Below, piece after piece: positions 1-12,367 of a stretch of DNA of 64,000 nt; positions within the stretch are counted from its first letter, which is position 1; every line of letters begins with the position of its first letter. Location of the stretch: NCBI GenBank assembly GCA_001599675.1, contig BCHP01000001.1, positions 1,131,943 to 1,195,942 on the forward strand, written 5' to 3'. The position numbers and the translations under genes are program-made. The DNA comes from Basipetospora chlamydospora. Its lineage: Eukaryota; Ascomycota; Sordariomycetes; Microascales. The notes below the pieces were generated by a model. That model was not told the origin of the DNA and did no database searches. It was given only the letters and a program-made list of their open reading frames with translations.

Positions 1-1388
1 CCCCCCCCCCCCCCGGCTTTTGCCCAACAAAATACTCGTACAGTATTATAGAGTACGCCCCACGAGCTCGAAGTTCCCACATACTCGTACGGAGTAGTGC
101 TCACGACACACACGACTGATAAGCCCGAAAACTTGGAACCCTTTTCTTGGGGGAGGGGCCCTTCGTCCTCACATTTTCTCCTAATAATACTGGATCCTCC
201 TATTTGCTTTTTCTTTTTGCCTTATTCGTACGCGGACGGAGAACACCCCCTCCCCACCCCCCGGCCATTCAAACCCACCCCTGCTACCCTTGCGGCTTCA
301 CCTGCTCCGCCGTACGCGAATGCGGGTGCTTCCAAGTTCCTCTCCTCCCCGTCATCCGTCACCCGTCACCGCCGTTCTTGGCCAATCTTACGCGTACGGA
401 TACCGGAGCCAAGTTCAATACCCATCTAACCGAACGTGGCCCTGGTGACCTGCGCTTGTCGCCTTGTACAGAGTACGAGACTATCCTGCTCGTACTCGTA
501 CCTGTCCCCCTACCCCTGCCCCTACCCAGCGCCCCGTACCCTGTCACCGTGGGACACAGATGAAGTGGGCGGGTGAGCATGGGGTTGAGTTGGGTCCCGA
601 ACCCTTCTCGCGTTGGCATGGTTCTCCCTGCGACCCAGCTCCGGGCCTTTACCTGTGCCCTGGGTCATCTCGTTCTATACCCACTCCCTCCCTTGACCGT
701 CTTCCCTGCTCTTCTCATCAATGATGCCCCGGCATCGTTGATCAGGATTGACAAAATTAGCTTCACTCCTTTCCTCTTGGCCTGTTGGAGGCTAGCCTCT
801 TCGTTAGATCCCAGCCCACGTTGTCTCCCCTTGCGCCATCTCCAAGCTTGGACAGCTTTATATGTAGCCATCGCAAGCCACATCGTCAGCCAGTCCTTCC
901 CACCAAGAAATCTTTCTACCACCCCCAACTCTGCACACTCGTACCAGGCAGACCTCGCGGATGACGGAGTACGGACACCGGTACTTGCTCCAAGGAAAAA
1001 CCTTCCAACCTAGTGAAACAACTCGGAACACCCATTTATCTATACACGACGTGTCCGTCCTACTTTTCTCCTTGGCCCAGTCACTCGCACGGGATATAGT
1101 TGTCGTGCCTGGCTCCTCGGAAAACACTCTTCACTTCACCTCAACGGGCTATACCCATTGACCGCTTCTGGATGTTACGAAAAGCTCGCCGTTTTCCTGT
1201 CCGGAACCTCTATCAAATAAGAGTTGTGCCGATTGTCAGTTAGGACCGCTTCAGATCTCCAATCACCCAACTTCACCAACGACCCTCCAACATTCAACCT
1301 TTTTACCAAAGCCATTGGACTTCGGACCGGTCCTCAGATCATCATCTCTCAGCTAGACTCTGTCGTGACACAGATTGGCTACCTTGAC
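1..1388. other. Upstream intergenic region of the MFS gene
   Basis: No convincing gene. The first 14 bases are a pure C run. Short open frames here are Pro/Ser-rich translations of C/T-rich DNA without domain-like content. One copy of the dispersed 9-mer TACGGAGTA lies at 88-96, and related TACTCGTA elements lie near 32, 82 and 487. The C/T-rich stretch just before 1389 probably holds the promoter and 5' UTR of the transporter gene. Confidence 0.55.
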
Positions 1389-3652
1389 ATGGCTCCTCGG
1401 CGAGCGTCACGGCCAGGTGTGAAGGGGAGTTATGGCAGAGTGGACAGTTCTGATACCAGGCCTAACGACACGGCCGACAACGAGCTGCCGCCGTTTCCCA
1501 AGAAGCAGATGCTCATTCTCGGTAAGTTTGGCCATTCTGTCCACAGGCAGACGCCCTCGGTCCTTTGTTCCGTCAATATTTCCGGACTGGTGGCTTCATA
1601 TGTGACCCTGCTAACAGAGGACGCCGCCAGCTCTGTGCCGGATATGCGAGCCAATTGCCTTCATGTCCATCTTCCCCTACGTCTACTTCATGATCGAGGA
1701 CTTTCACATAACAGACGACCCCAACAAGATATCCGTCTACGCTGGCATGGTCACGTCCGCATTCACACTGGCCGAGTTCTCGACGGGGGTCCTTTGGGGG
1801 AAGCTAAGTGACAGGGTGGGGAGGAAACCTGTTCTCTTGACGGGGTTGGCCGGCACGGCGATCAGCGCTATGATCTTCGGGTTTGCCAAGAGCCTGCCTG
1901 TGGCACTCTTCGCAAGGGCACTCGGCGGTCTGCTCAACGGGTAAGTGAGACCAACAACTCTTTGGCGTGGGCGGGGTTGGTTCCGTGGATTCGGACCCAC
2001 CCGCATCTTGTACCGCACTGCTGCGCCTGTGGCTAACTGCTCCATTATTGATGCCTTGTAGGAATATTGGTGTGCTGCAGACGACTGTTGCCGAACTAGT
2101 CACTGTCAAGGAGCATCAGCGTGAGTCAAGAATCCTTGGGTCCCTTGATGCAAGGTCACCGTGGGAGTACGAACGAGGGAGCGTGTAACTGACCATATGC
2201 AGCTCGCGCGTATACCATCATGCCATTGGTTTGGTGTTTAGGGTAAGCGGCTACTTCCATGTCACCCTCATCCCCGCTGTCTACCTGCCTGCCTACCTGC
2301 GACCTCTTTGGCGAGGGCTGTGTCAAGCTGACCACCTACAGATCCATTGTCGGCCCCATGATAGGCGGTGCTCTTGCGCGGCCATGCATAAGCTATCCCG
2401 ACTTCTTCCCCAAGGACTCGATTTGGCAGGCATATCCTTATCTGCTGCCGAACCTATTCAGCGCATGTGCCGTGTGCTGCGGCGTGGTGATTGGAATTCT
2501 CTTTCTAGAGGAGACGCACGCCGGGAAGAAGGCGAAGCGTGACCCCGGCGTAGAGCTCGGGAAGCGACTAACACGCTGGTTCTCGACGCCTTCTTGCAAC
2601 ACCTCGGGCAAGAAGGCAGAGAAGCAGTCGCTCCTCGAGGACTATGATGAGCTCCCTGGGTACCAAACGGCAGAGAACTCGCCAGAGCTTACGTCGAGCC
2701 CCGGTACGGACGCCCCCGAACCTCTAGACCTCGAGGCGGCCGGTGAGCTGCAGACCGGCGAGCCAGACAATACCGACAAGGGTGTCTTCACTAGACCGGT
2801 GATTCTCAACATTGTCTCATACGGGATCCTTGCATTGTGAGTTCAAGCAAGGCTCCTCCCCCCCCCGAAACACAACCCCATCAGCCCATCCAAGACGTAT
2901 TCCCCCCCACACAATTCCCTCCGCGGCATATTCGCGCCACATGAGCTGCCACGCGATTCGTAATCTAACGCATGATGCATAGTCACACAATGACCTTCGA
3001 CCAGCTCTTCCCTGTCTTCCTCAGCACGACAGCCCCCGATCCGCAACCCGAGTTCGAGCTCCCCTTTAAGTTCGTTTCCGGGTTCGGCCTCGATACGAAG
3101 GACATTGGCGTCATCCTCGCCGTGCAAGGGTTCTACTCGATGATCTCGACCGTGTTTCTCTTCCCGTTCGTGTGCCGGAAGCTCGGCGCCCTTCGCCTAT
3201 TCCGCATCCTCGCCGTCTCGTACTTTTTGTTGTACCTGATGACGCCGTACCTAGTCCTACTCCCAAAGGAACTGCGGGCAGTGGGAATCTACATCATGGT
3301 GATCTGGAAGTGCACTTTCTCGACCATGGCCTATCCCAGCAACGCGATCCTGCTCACCAACTCGGCGCCCACGCTCCTGTCCCTCGGCACGATCAACGGC
3401 GTGGCCGCCTCGACAGCGAGTCTGTGCCGCGCCTTCGGGCCCACCATCTCTGGATTCTTGTACTCGCTGGGCCTCCAGAGCGGGTACTCTGGCCTGGCCT
3501 GGTGGGTCAGTGCGCTGGTCACCGTGGCCGGGGCCGTCATCAGCTTCCGGCTCACGGAGCCACGGGGCCGGCTGGACGGCCATTCCGATGACCGCAGACC
3601 TGACGCGGGGCGAAGGGAAGACGACGACGACGTCTTCGGAAGGAGAGCATGA
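1389..3652 (+). CDS. MFS transporter, YCR023C/ZIF-like type
   Basis: Predicted major facilitator superfamily permease of 568 residues in six exons: 1389-1521, 1631-1940, 2062-2120, 2203-2242, 2342-2836 and 2983-3652. All junctions are GT-AG and the phases join without a break. The start is the ATG that precedes a hydrophilic N-terminus. The segment after the first hydrophobic stretch holds the MFS signature GKLSDRVGRKP in the loop between TM2 and TM3. A long hydrophilic acidic loop (encoded around 2520-2800) separates the two six-helix halves, and the tail is charged (RREDDDDVFGRRA). The LCRICEP start of TM1 and the overall layout match fungal relatives of yeast YCR023C and plant zinc-induced facilitators. 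The substrate cannot be read from sequence. It probably sits in a vacuolar or plasma membrane. The next gene downstream is 1.9 kb away. Confidence 0.88.
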
Positions 3653-5577
3653 ATGAATGCAAAGGGCGCGCATCCACCTCTTTGATCACAACAACTTTAC
3701 AAGCGGAAAAAAAAAAAAAAACTTGACGAACGACACATATTATATTTTTAATCGACGGCCATCTTTACCTGGTCTCTGGCGCGTTTTCTTTCTTCCTTTC
3801 TCCCACGAGTCCAGTCATCCATTGGACCGTTTCTTCTTCTCTTTTCTTTTCTCCCCGGCGGGAAGGCGTTGGAATGGACAAACGGGGGGGATATGAATAC
3901 ACCACCACATCAATAGACAAAGGGTCCAGTTCTGGAAGGACGAATTATAAAAGCATCAATTGGGGGTTTCTCTTTTTCCTTTTCTCTTTTGCTTTTTTTT
4001 TTATCCCTTGGGACAGGCATCAGAGGACAGGGATAATCTAGTTTTCTTTTATATTATACCTTGATGATGATTATGAATATGTTGGTATCCCTTTTCTCTC
4101 CTTTCTTTTCTTCTCTTTCACTCAAGAGTTTTCTTCTCGTGGGTTCACTTTTAGGGCTCGCTTCGTCTTTCTGGCGTTTTTTATGTCGTCCTTTGGGCAA
4201 ACGTCTTGGGATCTTTTTCCTGGCTGATCTCTCACGGGACGAGACTTTGATTGGGGTTCTTACAGGGTTCCCTTGGATATCTTCGTATACTCATCTCCTC
4301 GAGGAGCTCGATCTGGTTTGGTACCTGGGTTCGTTGATGGGTCTTCACTCTCGCCTTGCCATGCGATCAATCGGTTGTTGTGGGACAAACTGGCAGGGGC
4401 ATCTGGAAGATGCGCTGGGCGCACAGGCTGGGCTGCAGATCTTCTCGTGGTTTATCGATACACTTATCCAATGCAGAACATTGATCTTTCGAATCACATT
4501 TCAATCCAGTACTCACACTTGTAGCTTCCATGTAGCTTCTCAATACTTGACGTTACTCAGCAATGGGTCGCCAAACAATCAAGGGAAGTGCTTCAGAGGC
4601 GGAGGTGATGAAAGGAGAAGGGGATTGGAGTTGGATGGCGGGGAGATTGGGGGATGGTATAGCAAGCTTAAGCGGTAGCACAGGGATCAATCTTGAGTTG
4701 TTCAATGGGATCTCTGCCGTGCCGTATTATGTCGTCGACCGAAACACTGGTGATATTTCAGATTTTATCGCTGGACCTAACTAAGGCTATGGGCAGTACA
4801 GTAACTATTGATGCTATCATATCATTGCATTGGTATTTCGTGGATGCTCCCAGGTAGGTCAATGGCTGGAAATATTGAGGTAGTGTAGGCTTTCGAGGGG
4901 TCTCGTTAGTGTAGTCTATCCGGCAAGTTCTCGATCCACGCGGACGATATTAGAGCTCAAATGAAGACGACAACGGGGATGGGATGAACTCGTGAGGTTA
5001 GAGGATATAAAAGAGACGATTTCACTCCACCGTCCTGGCCCTACCAATGTATTGACAAGATGGAGACAATGGAGACAATGTAGGTCCCGAACGACTTTCT
5101 AGAAAGTGTACGGAGTACGGAGTAGTAATCACTCTCACTCGGGAGTAACACCGGGTTGATGTTTCAGTCGACAATTCCCGAGCGATCAATTGAATCGAGA
5201 TCGAGATCGAGACCTGGTCCCCGGACTCGCTTACCGCCCCCACCCCACACTTCCACCTCAGCCTCTTCTTTTCCAACATGATCTGGCAAACCCCCCATCC
5301 CTCCATAAAAAAAAAATACCCTTCCCACCGTCTACTACTACCACTTAAGGGTTGCGACACGCCCAGAAGGATTCATTCCGTCTTCCCCTCGTTTCGATCG
5401 ATTAGACCCATCATCTACCGCCTTCGCGCTTTACCATGACCAACTAGCCTCGAGATTCGCTCGTTCGCGCATGTCATAGATGACCAGCCGTACCGACCAA
5501 TAACCCCACGCCGCCGCTCCCCAGCCGAGCCTCCTCCCCCGGGGACCGGTCTCATCTCGTCCGGAAATCTGTCAACA
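3653..5577. other. Intergenic region between transporter and Zn cluster regulator
   Basis: Holds the 3' UTR of the transporter, with an A14 run near 3707-3720, then T/C-rich DNA. The open frame at 4061-4678 (Phe/Leu/Ser-rich from poly-pyrimidine DNA) looks spurious. A tandem, overlapping pair of the 9-mer TACGGAGTA lies at 5109-5124, about 460 bp before the regulator's start codon. I see no RNA gene. Confidence 0.5.
5109..5124. repeat. Overlapping tandem pair of TACGGAGTA
   Basis: Two copies at 5109-5117 and 5116-5124, sharing two bases, upstream of the Zn cluster regulator gene. They give two CGG triplets in the same orientation. Confidence 0.9.
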
Positions 5578-8500
5578 ATGCCGACCTCTCACCCCGGACC
5601 TCCGGTGCTCGAGGACGCGCACCCGGCCAAGCGCCAGCGTCACTCCTCCGCCGATCCTGTCCCGCCGCCATCGCCGCCAGCCAACGAGCAGTCGCCGCCG
5701 CCGCCGACCGACCACACCGACGCCGCGCCGTATGCCAGAAGCAGCCAACACAGCCACCCCGCCAAGGCCGGCCACAGCTCCAACTTTCGGAACGTGAGCG
5801 CCTGCAATCGGTGTCGCCTGCGCAAAAACAGATGTGACCAGAAGCTTCCCAGCTGCAATAGCTGCGCGAAGGCTGGCGTCGCATGCGTGGGCTACGACCC
5901 CATCACTAAAAAGCAAATCCCCCGGAGGTAGGTAGAGCCGTGATGGGACGAGCAGAGCATTGGTGTTTTGCCCCGCGGTAACCCCGCGGGGTGGAGACGG
6001 CTACGCGACAGCATGCGCCCGCTTATATAGGGATCGCAGCCGGAAGCCAGCCCTCGTGGATTTCAGGCGGTTGTGCTGATTTGGCCGGGATCTTACAGCT
6101 ACGTATTCTACCTTGAGACTCGAGTCGAGCAGCTGGAGAATATCCTCCTCGAGAACAACATCCCTTTCCCCCCGGCCGAAGACCTCGAGGTATGCTCGCG
6201 CACCGGCTCCGGCCCGAGAACCGGCGTCTCCGCCACCGAGGCCGCCGCGTCCGAGGGCAGCGACTCCAGCAAGCGAAACGTCGGCGGTGCGCCGTCCCAG
6301 CAACCGCAGACGGACCAGCGGGACTCCAAAGGCCCCGGCATGCCCAACATCGTGAGCTCCACGAAGCCGCGCTCCCTCGCCTCCACGTCCGGGGTGTCCT
6401 TTGCGCGCGTGGTGCTCGCCGCCGTCCAGTACTCCGTCTCCGACCAGGCATCGAACCCGGATAGGCTGAGTGGGGCTCGGGTGCCCGGCGGCGCGAGCAC
6501 GTCCATGAGGGAGTCGTTCTTCGGCCTGCATACGAAGCCGACTATCCGGCCGGCGGTGTTCCCCAGCGAGGAGCTTGGGAGGAAGCTGGTGGATCTCTAC
6601 TTCCAGCACAACAACCCACAAATACCCATATTACACCGCGGCGAATTCATGGAAATCTTCGAGAGGGTCTACTCCATGAACACGGATGACCGGCCGCCTC
6701 GGGAACTATACCTGCTCAACATGGTGTTCGCCATTGGTTGCGGCGTGGTCGTGGACGATGCCCCTAGGCCCGATGGGCAAGGAGGGAAGGCACCCATGGA
6801 CGATGCTCAGTCAAAGTCCGTACAGGCTGAGCCTGAAGGGTATCATGCGAGTGCCATCGTTCACTTGGAGACTTGTCTGAGCAACAGCGGAGGGGGGCTT
6901 GAAGTGTTACAGGCAGTTTTGCTGCTCGCCAACTTTGCGCTTCTCAGGCCAGTCCCTCCAGGCCTATGGTAAGTTCAGCTCCCATATTGGACCCTATAAT
7001 CCCCTTGCCCCAAATGCTAAGCCTCTTACTCTCCTAAACAGGTATATTGTCGGTGTTGCCATGCGACTGGCTGTGGATATGGGTCTCCACTCTGAGGATG
7101 GGAGTGATATCAGCCAGGTGAAGGAGGAGCCGGGCGAGAGTACAAGCCTTTCCGACCTGCAGCCTAGCGACAAGGGCAAGCGACTTTACCTGCGGGACAT
7201 GCGGCGTCGCCTATGGTGGTGTACCTACGCGCTGGACCGCCTAGTCAGTGCCTCGGTCGGCCGGCCGTTCGGCATAAGCGACCAGGTCATCACTACCGAG
7301 CTTCCCTCATCCGCCGACGACAAGTACATAACCAAGGCGGGCATATTTACCCCGGACCCCCAGGAGCCGAGTTACAAGTCGGTGGCCTTCCACTACCTGC
7401 GCCTCCGGTTCCTGCAGTCCGAGATCCTCCAGGTCCTGATGTACAAGCAGACACAGCTGGCGAGGTCCACCGGCCAGAGCGTCAACATCCCCGACATGCA
7501 CATCCGCCTGCCCTCGCCGTTCCTCGTCAACTTCGACTCGTTCCGGTCCTGGAGGATGGACATCGACAAGCGGCTGTACGAGTGGAGAATGATGGCGCCG
7601 ACGAAGGAGCAGACGGGCGTGGCCTTCTCGACCGAGTTCCTGGAGTTGAACTACTGGCAGGCCATCATATTGCTCTATCGCAACAGCCTTAGTGTCCCGC
7701 CCATGTTTGAGGGCGAGTACAACACCTCCAAGGAGGTCAACAGCCCCGATGGGTACCCCGGGGAGCTCGACGAGGACGAGGACCGGATATACCTCAAGGT
7801 CGCTGAGGCCGGGCAGAGGATCCTCCGGCTGTACAGGCAGCTCCACGTCAACGGCCTCGTGAGCTACACGTACCTTTCCACGCACCACCTCTTCATGGCG
7901 GGTATCGCGTACTTATACGCCATCTGGCACTCGTCCATCGTCAGGAGCCGTCTGGTATGCTTCCTCCCCCCTATTATCCCTTTCGTATATCGCACATTAC
8001 ATATCTAATTCCGGTTCGTTGTTCCAGAGCATGGACGAGGTCGACTTCACCATACTAGCCGCAAAGTCCGTCTTCACCGACATGATCGAGCGCTGCCCCC
8101 CGGCCGAGTCCTGCCGCGACGCCTTCGACCGCACCGCCAAGGCCACCGTCAAGATGGCCAACGTGAACGGCGGCTTCGGGAGCCAGGCCCGCCGGAAGCG
8201 CAAGACCAACGAGCAGCAGCAAGGGGGGCCCTCGCCCATGGACTGGAGGTCGTCGAGCGGGAGCCCCTCGACGGGGAGCGGCGGCTCCGGGCAGGCGTCG
8301 TCCCGCGCGTTCGGCTTCGACATGGACGCGCTGACCTCTCCCGCGCTGTCTGCGGGCGCCGGGGAGAACTCGCTGTCGCCGCGGCTGCCGAGGGCCGCGG
8401 GGGGCAGCAACAGCAAGTCCTTTGGCGATACCTTTGGCGGGATGCAGTCGCGGCAGGCCCAGTCGCTGAGCCCCTCGGACGGGAGCGGCGGGGCTCCGGG

Positions 8501-8825
8501 GCGGGGCGCCTCGCCCATCGACCCTGCGCTTCTCACGCCGAATATTGGGCAGCGTATGGGGCAGCAGCGGGGCGGGCCGTTCATGAGCCAGCAGCATCAG
8601 CAGGGCTCGTTCCCGGCCGGCTCCACAGAGTACCCAGACCTGCAGTCGATGGAGTTCCTGCAGGCGCTGCGGAATCCATCTGGCGACTTGGGCAGCCTGG
8701 ACCCCCTCGGCTTCGGCCTCAGCTGGGATGCGGGTATCAACCAGGAGCTGGGGGAAGGGCAGCAGATGAACCCCTTTGACGGGTTCTTCTTTGGAGGTCA
8801 GCCAGGACATGGCGGTGGGACATAG
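5578..8825 (+). CDS. Zn(II)2Cys6 transcription factor, PPR1-like
   Basis: Fungal-specific transcription factor of 976 residues in four exons: 5578-5927, 6099-6968, 7042-7954 and 8028-8825. The zinc cluster is exact, with Cys at 76, 79, 86, 93, 96 and 103 (C-x2-C-x6-C-x6-C-x2-C-x6-C). It is followed by a linker IPRSYVFYLETR and a leucine-rich coiled coil. That linker resembles the one in yeast Ppr1, whose dimer reads CGG-N6-CCG. The middle part carries the fungal_trans regulatory domain, with RRRLWW and a GRPFGI segment encoded at about 7200-7280. The C-terminal 230 residues are Ser/Gly/Gln-rich, consistent with an activation region. The N-terminal 60 residues are Pro/Ser-rich. It is presumably nuclear. 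The pathway it controls cannot be told from its neighbours, and yeast Ppr1's uracil role need not carry over. Confidence 0.9.
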
Positions 8826-9300
8826 TGGTTCGTGAGCGTTACGTCTCCTTTATGTGTGCCTAGTACCAAGTGAGTAGGGGACCGGGCGGTCTGGCAGCCG
8901 GCGTAGTGGAAAACTATTGGGGCTGGAACTTCGCTTCGAAAGGATGCATGAACCGTGTGTCCATCTATGTACTGGTTGCTTGTCCTTCTGGGTCTGCAGA
9001 GGCATCCTGGTCGGATGGGAGTGTCTATGTAAGGTTCGGTTTCACTTGTAGGTCTGATACCCTTGGACAAGATCTAACGGAACAAGAGGAGTTTTAAATC
9101 GTTGTAGATTACCCATCTTATCTTCTCAGTGACAGAACAAGTCATGGTACGAGATGGATTAGTGCATGTTTCCGCTTTCCCCTCCAACGCCTATGTAATA
9201 CACAACCGTGAAAAGCTGCCCTTCCGTTTCCTTGGCTCCCTCCGGCACATGTCTTTTCATAGGAAAGAAACCAAGACTGAATCATAAGACATGTCTCTTT
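8826..9300. other. Convergent 3' intergenic region
   Basis: 475 bp between the stop codons of two convergent genes. It probably contains both 3' UTRs. I see no other coding or RNA feature. Confidence 0.5.
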
Positions 9301-10509
9301 CTACTTCGCGCCCTTGGGCTTGGCCTCCGCCTCACCAAGCTCCCTCACGAAGATCTTGGTCCTCCCCTCGCCGGAATAGTCCTCCTGCCCAGTCTCGAAC
9401 CCGGGGCACACGCCGATAGCGAGGTGCCGCCCGTCGGCCGAGAAGGCCAGGGCCGCCACGTTCTCGGGGAACTTCTGGTACTGCTTCATCCGCCTCTTGG
9501 CCTCGGCGTCCCACAGCGCCACGTGGCCGTCGCCGCCGCCCGTCGCGAAGGTGCCGTATCCCGGGTGGAACACGAGCGCGTTGACTGGGTAGACGATATC
9601 CCCCCCGCCGCCGCCGCCGTCCGCGTCCTGGGGCGCGGGCTGCCGGTGGCACTTGAAGGCGTACTTGCGCGCCTGCGACTCGGCCGAGTCCTCGAACCAC
9701 TCGACGGCGACGCGGCCCTCGATGCTGCTCGTGGCGTAGCCGGCATCGTTGGGCATGCAGGACACGGCGCGTGTGAGGAACTTCAGGGAGGACTCGCGCT
9801 GCTGCCAGGGCTCGAGGGTGGCGGAGGCGGGGTTCGGGGAGGATAGCGCGGCGGAGGCGGCGGCGAGATCGTAGATGCTGACGAGGCGGGAGGTCATGGA
9901 GACGACGAGCTTGGTGGGGCTGGCGGCGAGGGCGTGGGGCTTGCCGGGGAGGGCGACGGTGAGGGGCGGGGAGGAGGGGTCGTTGATGTTGTGGAAGTGG
10001 AGGGTGGAATCCCAGGACGCGGAAACGAGGATGCCTTGGAAAGAGGGTCAGCAATGGTTCCTCCTTCTCGCGTGGAGCTCGGGGTAGAAGAAGTACCTTG
10101 ATTCCCGCAGTATACCACTTTCCTCACCGGCGCCGAGTGCTTGCTGAGCACCGTCTGCTCTCCGCTCGACAGATTAATCCTACATTTTTCTGTCAGCAAT
10201 CATGACTTATCCTGGGAATGGGGCCCCAACGCATGCGCACCTTGTAACCTGCCAGTCCATGCCGGCGCTGAAGGCCTCCTCATCGCTCGCGCCGAAGCAG
10301 ACATCCAGGACGGGTGCACGGTGCTCGAAAGTCCGTATTAAGGAGCCCTGTCCATCCTCCCCCTTGGTATCGTACATGTACACATTCCTGTCCCAGGAGG
10401 AAGCCAGGAGCCTCGTGCTTGGGGCGTTCGGCGCAAAGGCTAGGGCGGAGACGGCGTCTTGCGGAGCTGGCGACAGCTCATACTGGGTAGCTTTGGTTTG
10501 GTTAGCCAT
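9301..10509 (-). CDS. BUB3: Mitotic checkpoint protein BUB3 (WD40)
   Basis: WD40 protein of 361 residues. Exons in coding order are 10509-10241, 10179-10097 and 10034-9301, with joins that keep frame. The N-terminus (ELSPAPQDAVSALAFAP followed by LLASSWDRNVYMYD) and the C-terminal blade (HGTFATGGGDGHVALWD, then a FPENVAALAFSADG segment) are typical of Bub3. Bub3 folds as a seven-bladed propeller, binds GLEBS motifs of Bub1 and BubR1/Mad3, and signals unattached kinetochores in the spindle checkpoint. The related Rae1/Gle2 is the main alternative, but the N-terminal segment and the length favour Bub3. An in-frame ATG six codons upstream (10527) is a second possible start. The gene is divergent from the eIF2-alpha gene across about 630 bp. 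Confidence 0.9.
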
Positions 10510-11136
10510 TGGAAGTTTTTTATCCATTTTGGATTGCTTTATGACTGGCGATATTTATAGAAGTCCCCTTACCTGGTGCCATTGTGTAGATGCGCGGATA
10601 ATATCTGCGTTGTGGGGTTGGTGAACGAGCTTCAAAAGTCAACAAATGCTGGATGCGATCGATCGCACTTCATGTAGCAACTCGAAACAACATTGAAGCA
10701 TTCAACGCCTGGACGTATCGTCACGTGGAGATAAGACAGCACAGCACCTTGTGCCAGTTGTCGGACAGCCCACCGCCGCCCGTTGCCACTCACCCCACCA
10801 TTGTCAACGCCGAAAGTTGAAAATTGTTCGAGGGAATCGACGTTAGGCGGCACCTGCGACTCCAAGGTTGAATCATTTAGTCACAGCTTCTTTTCCCCAG
10901 TCTTTCCCTAGATCCAGAAGAAGACGATTTCCCCTCGGACCGCCTTTTCTTAAGAAGCCGGAAGCATCTCGAGAAACTCGATACATCATTACGCTTCAAC
11001 TATTAGAATCAGCAACCTCTTCGATCCACTTCGCCAACCGACCAAAGCCATTTCCGTCGCAGGAACCCCGCCCTTCTCACCACCACTAAACCGAACACCC
11101 CGATCTCGAGAAGCTCTCAAGCACACCGCCGCCAAG
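10510..11136. promoter_or_regulatory. Shared divergent promoter region of BUB3 and eIF2-alpha
   Basis: 627 bp between two divergent start codons. The half near eIF2-alpha is C/T-rich (CCCTCG, TCTTCG, CACCACC stretches), as is common in fungal promoters and 5' UTRs of highly expressed genes. No convincing coding segment. Its role as promoter is inferred from position. Confidence 0.5.
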
Positions 11137-12367
11137 ATGTCGTTAACGAACTGTCGCTTTTACGAGGAGAAGTATCCGGAGATCGATAGCTTCGTCATGG
11201 TCAATGTCAAGCAGGTAAGGCGGGAACCCTAGCGAGGGCAGGGAGTGGAGTCAGGAATGGGACGGGAAACGAAGGCGAACCCCACGGTCCAAGGTCGTTA
11301 ACAAGAGCTCCGTTGCCAGATCGCCGAGATGGGTGCCTACGTAAAACTCCTCGAGTACGACAACATCGACGGCATGATTCTCCTTTCGGAGCTGTCGAGG
11401 CGGCGTATTAGGAGTATCCAGAAGCTCATCCGAGTCGGTCGCAACGAGGTCGTCGTCGTGCTCCGTGTCGACAAGGAGAAGGGTACGTTTGTGCCCCATA
11501 TCACCATACTCTGAGTCATTGTGAATTTGCTTTCACCTTGACTGAACGACGAATAGCGAGCTGACGAGGGATGTTCTTCTGGGAACAGGGTACATCGATC
11601 TTTCGAAGCGACGAGTCTCCCCCGAGGACATCATAAAATGCGAGGAGCGCTACAACAAGGGCAAGATGGTGCACTCCATCATGCGCCACGTCGCCGAGAA
11701 GACCAACACCCCCATCGAGGACCTCTACAAGGATATAGGATGGCCCCTCAACAAGAAGTACGGCCATGCCCTTGATGCCTTTAAGCTGTCCATAACGTGA
11801 GTCCCCCTCGGTACTGCTACTGCAAAGTCAAAGCATTCCTTATACCACACCTTGGAGCGGCGTCGCTAAACCCCCATGGACAGGAACCCCGACGTCTGGA
11901 ACGACACGACTTTCGCCAGCGACGCGGTAAAGGACGAGCTCCAGTCGTACATCGGAAAGCGTCTCACTCCTCAGCCGACCAAGGTCCGAGCCGACGTCGA
12001 GGTCACCTGCTTCGGGTACGACGGCATCGACGCCATCAAGGAGGCTCTCTCCCAGGCGGAGGCGCGCAACACCGCCGAGACGTCGGTCAAGGTCCGCCTG
12101 GTGTCCCCCCCGCTGTACGTGCTGACGAGCACCTGCCTGGACAAGAACGACGGCATCAAGAGGCTGGAGGAGGCCATTGTCGACGTGCGCAACAGCATCG
12201 CGAGCGCGGGCGGCAAGCTGGACGTCAAGATGGAGCCCAAGGCCGTCACGGAGAGCGACGACGCCGAGCTGCAGGCGCTCATGGAGAAGAGGGAGAGGGA
12301 GAACGCCGAGGTCAGCGGTGACGAGAGTGTTAGCGAGAGCGACGACAACATCCCCGACACGATCTGA
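11137..12367 (+). CDS. SUI2: Translation initiation factor eIF2 subunit alpha
   Basis: 310 residues, matching the family length, in four exons: 11137-11214, 11320-11482, 11589-11796 and 11884-12367. The N-terminal S1/OB domain contains the conserved loop LLSELSRRRIRS. Ser52 counted from Met is the classical Ser51 phosphorylated by Gcn2-type kinases, and the kinase-site context is intact. The helical and C-terminal alpha-beta domains follow (KYGHALDAFKLSI; VRLVSPPLYVLTS). The tail is acidic with serines, as in other fungal eIF2-alpha proteins. eIF2 is the alpha-beta-gamma GTPase complex that brings initiator Met-tRNA to the 40S subunit, and alpha is its regulatory subunit. The ATG is followed by the conserved NCRFYEEKYPE segment, which fixes the start. 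Confidence 0.97.

Noticed and set aside
1..14. C run at the window start as telomere
   Set aside because: No TTAGGG/CCCTAA units; it is a plain homopolymer.
4061..4678. 205-codon ORF with hydrophobic start
   Set aside because: Derived from T/C-rich DNA; the apparent membrane segment is poly-pyrimidine translation and there is no domain.
8055..8810. 251-codon minus-strand ORF
   Set aside because: Antisense to the last exon of the Zn cluster regulator.
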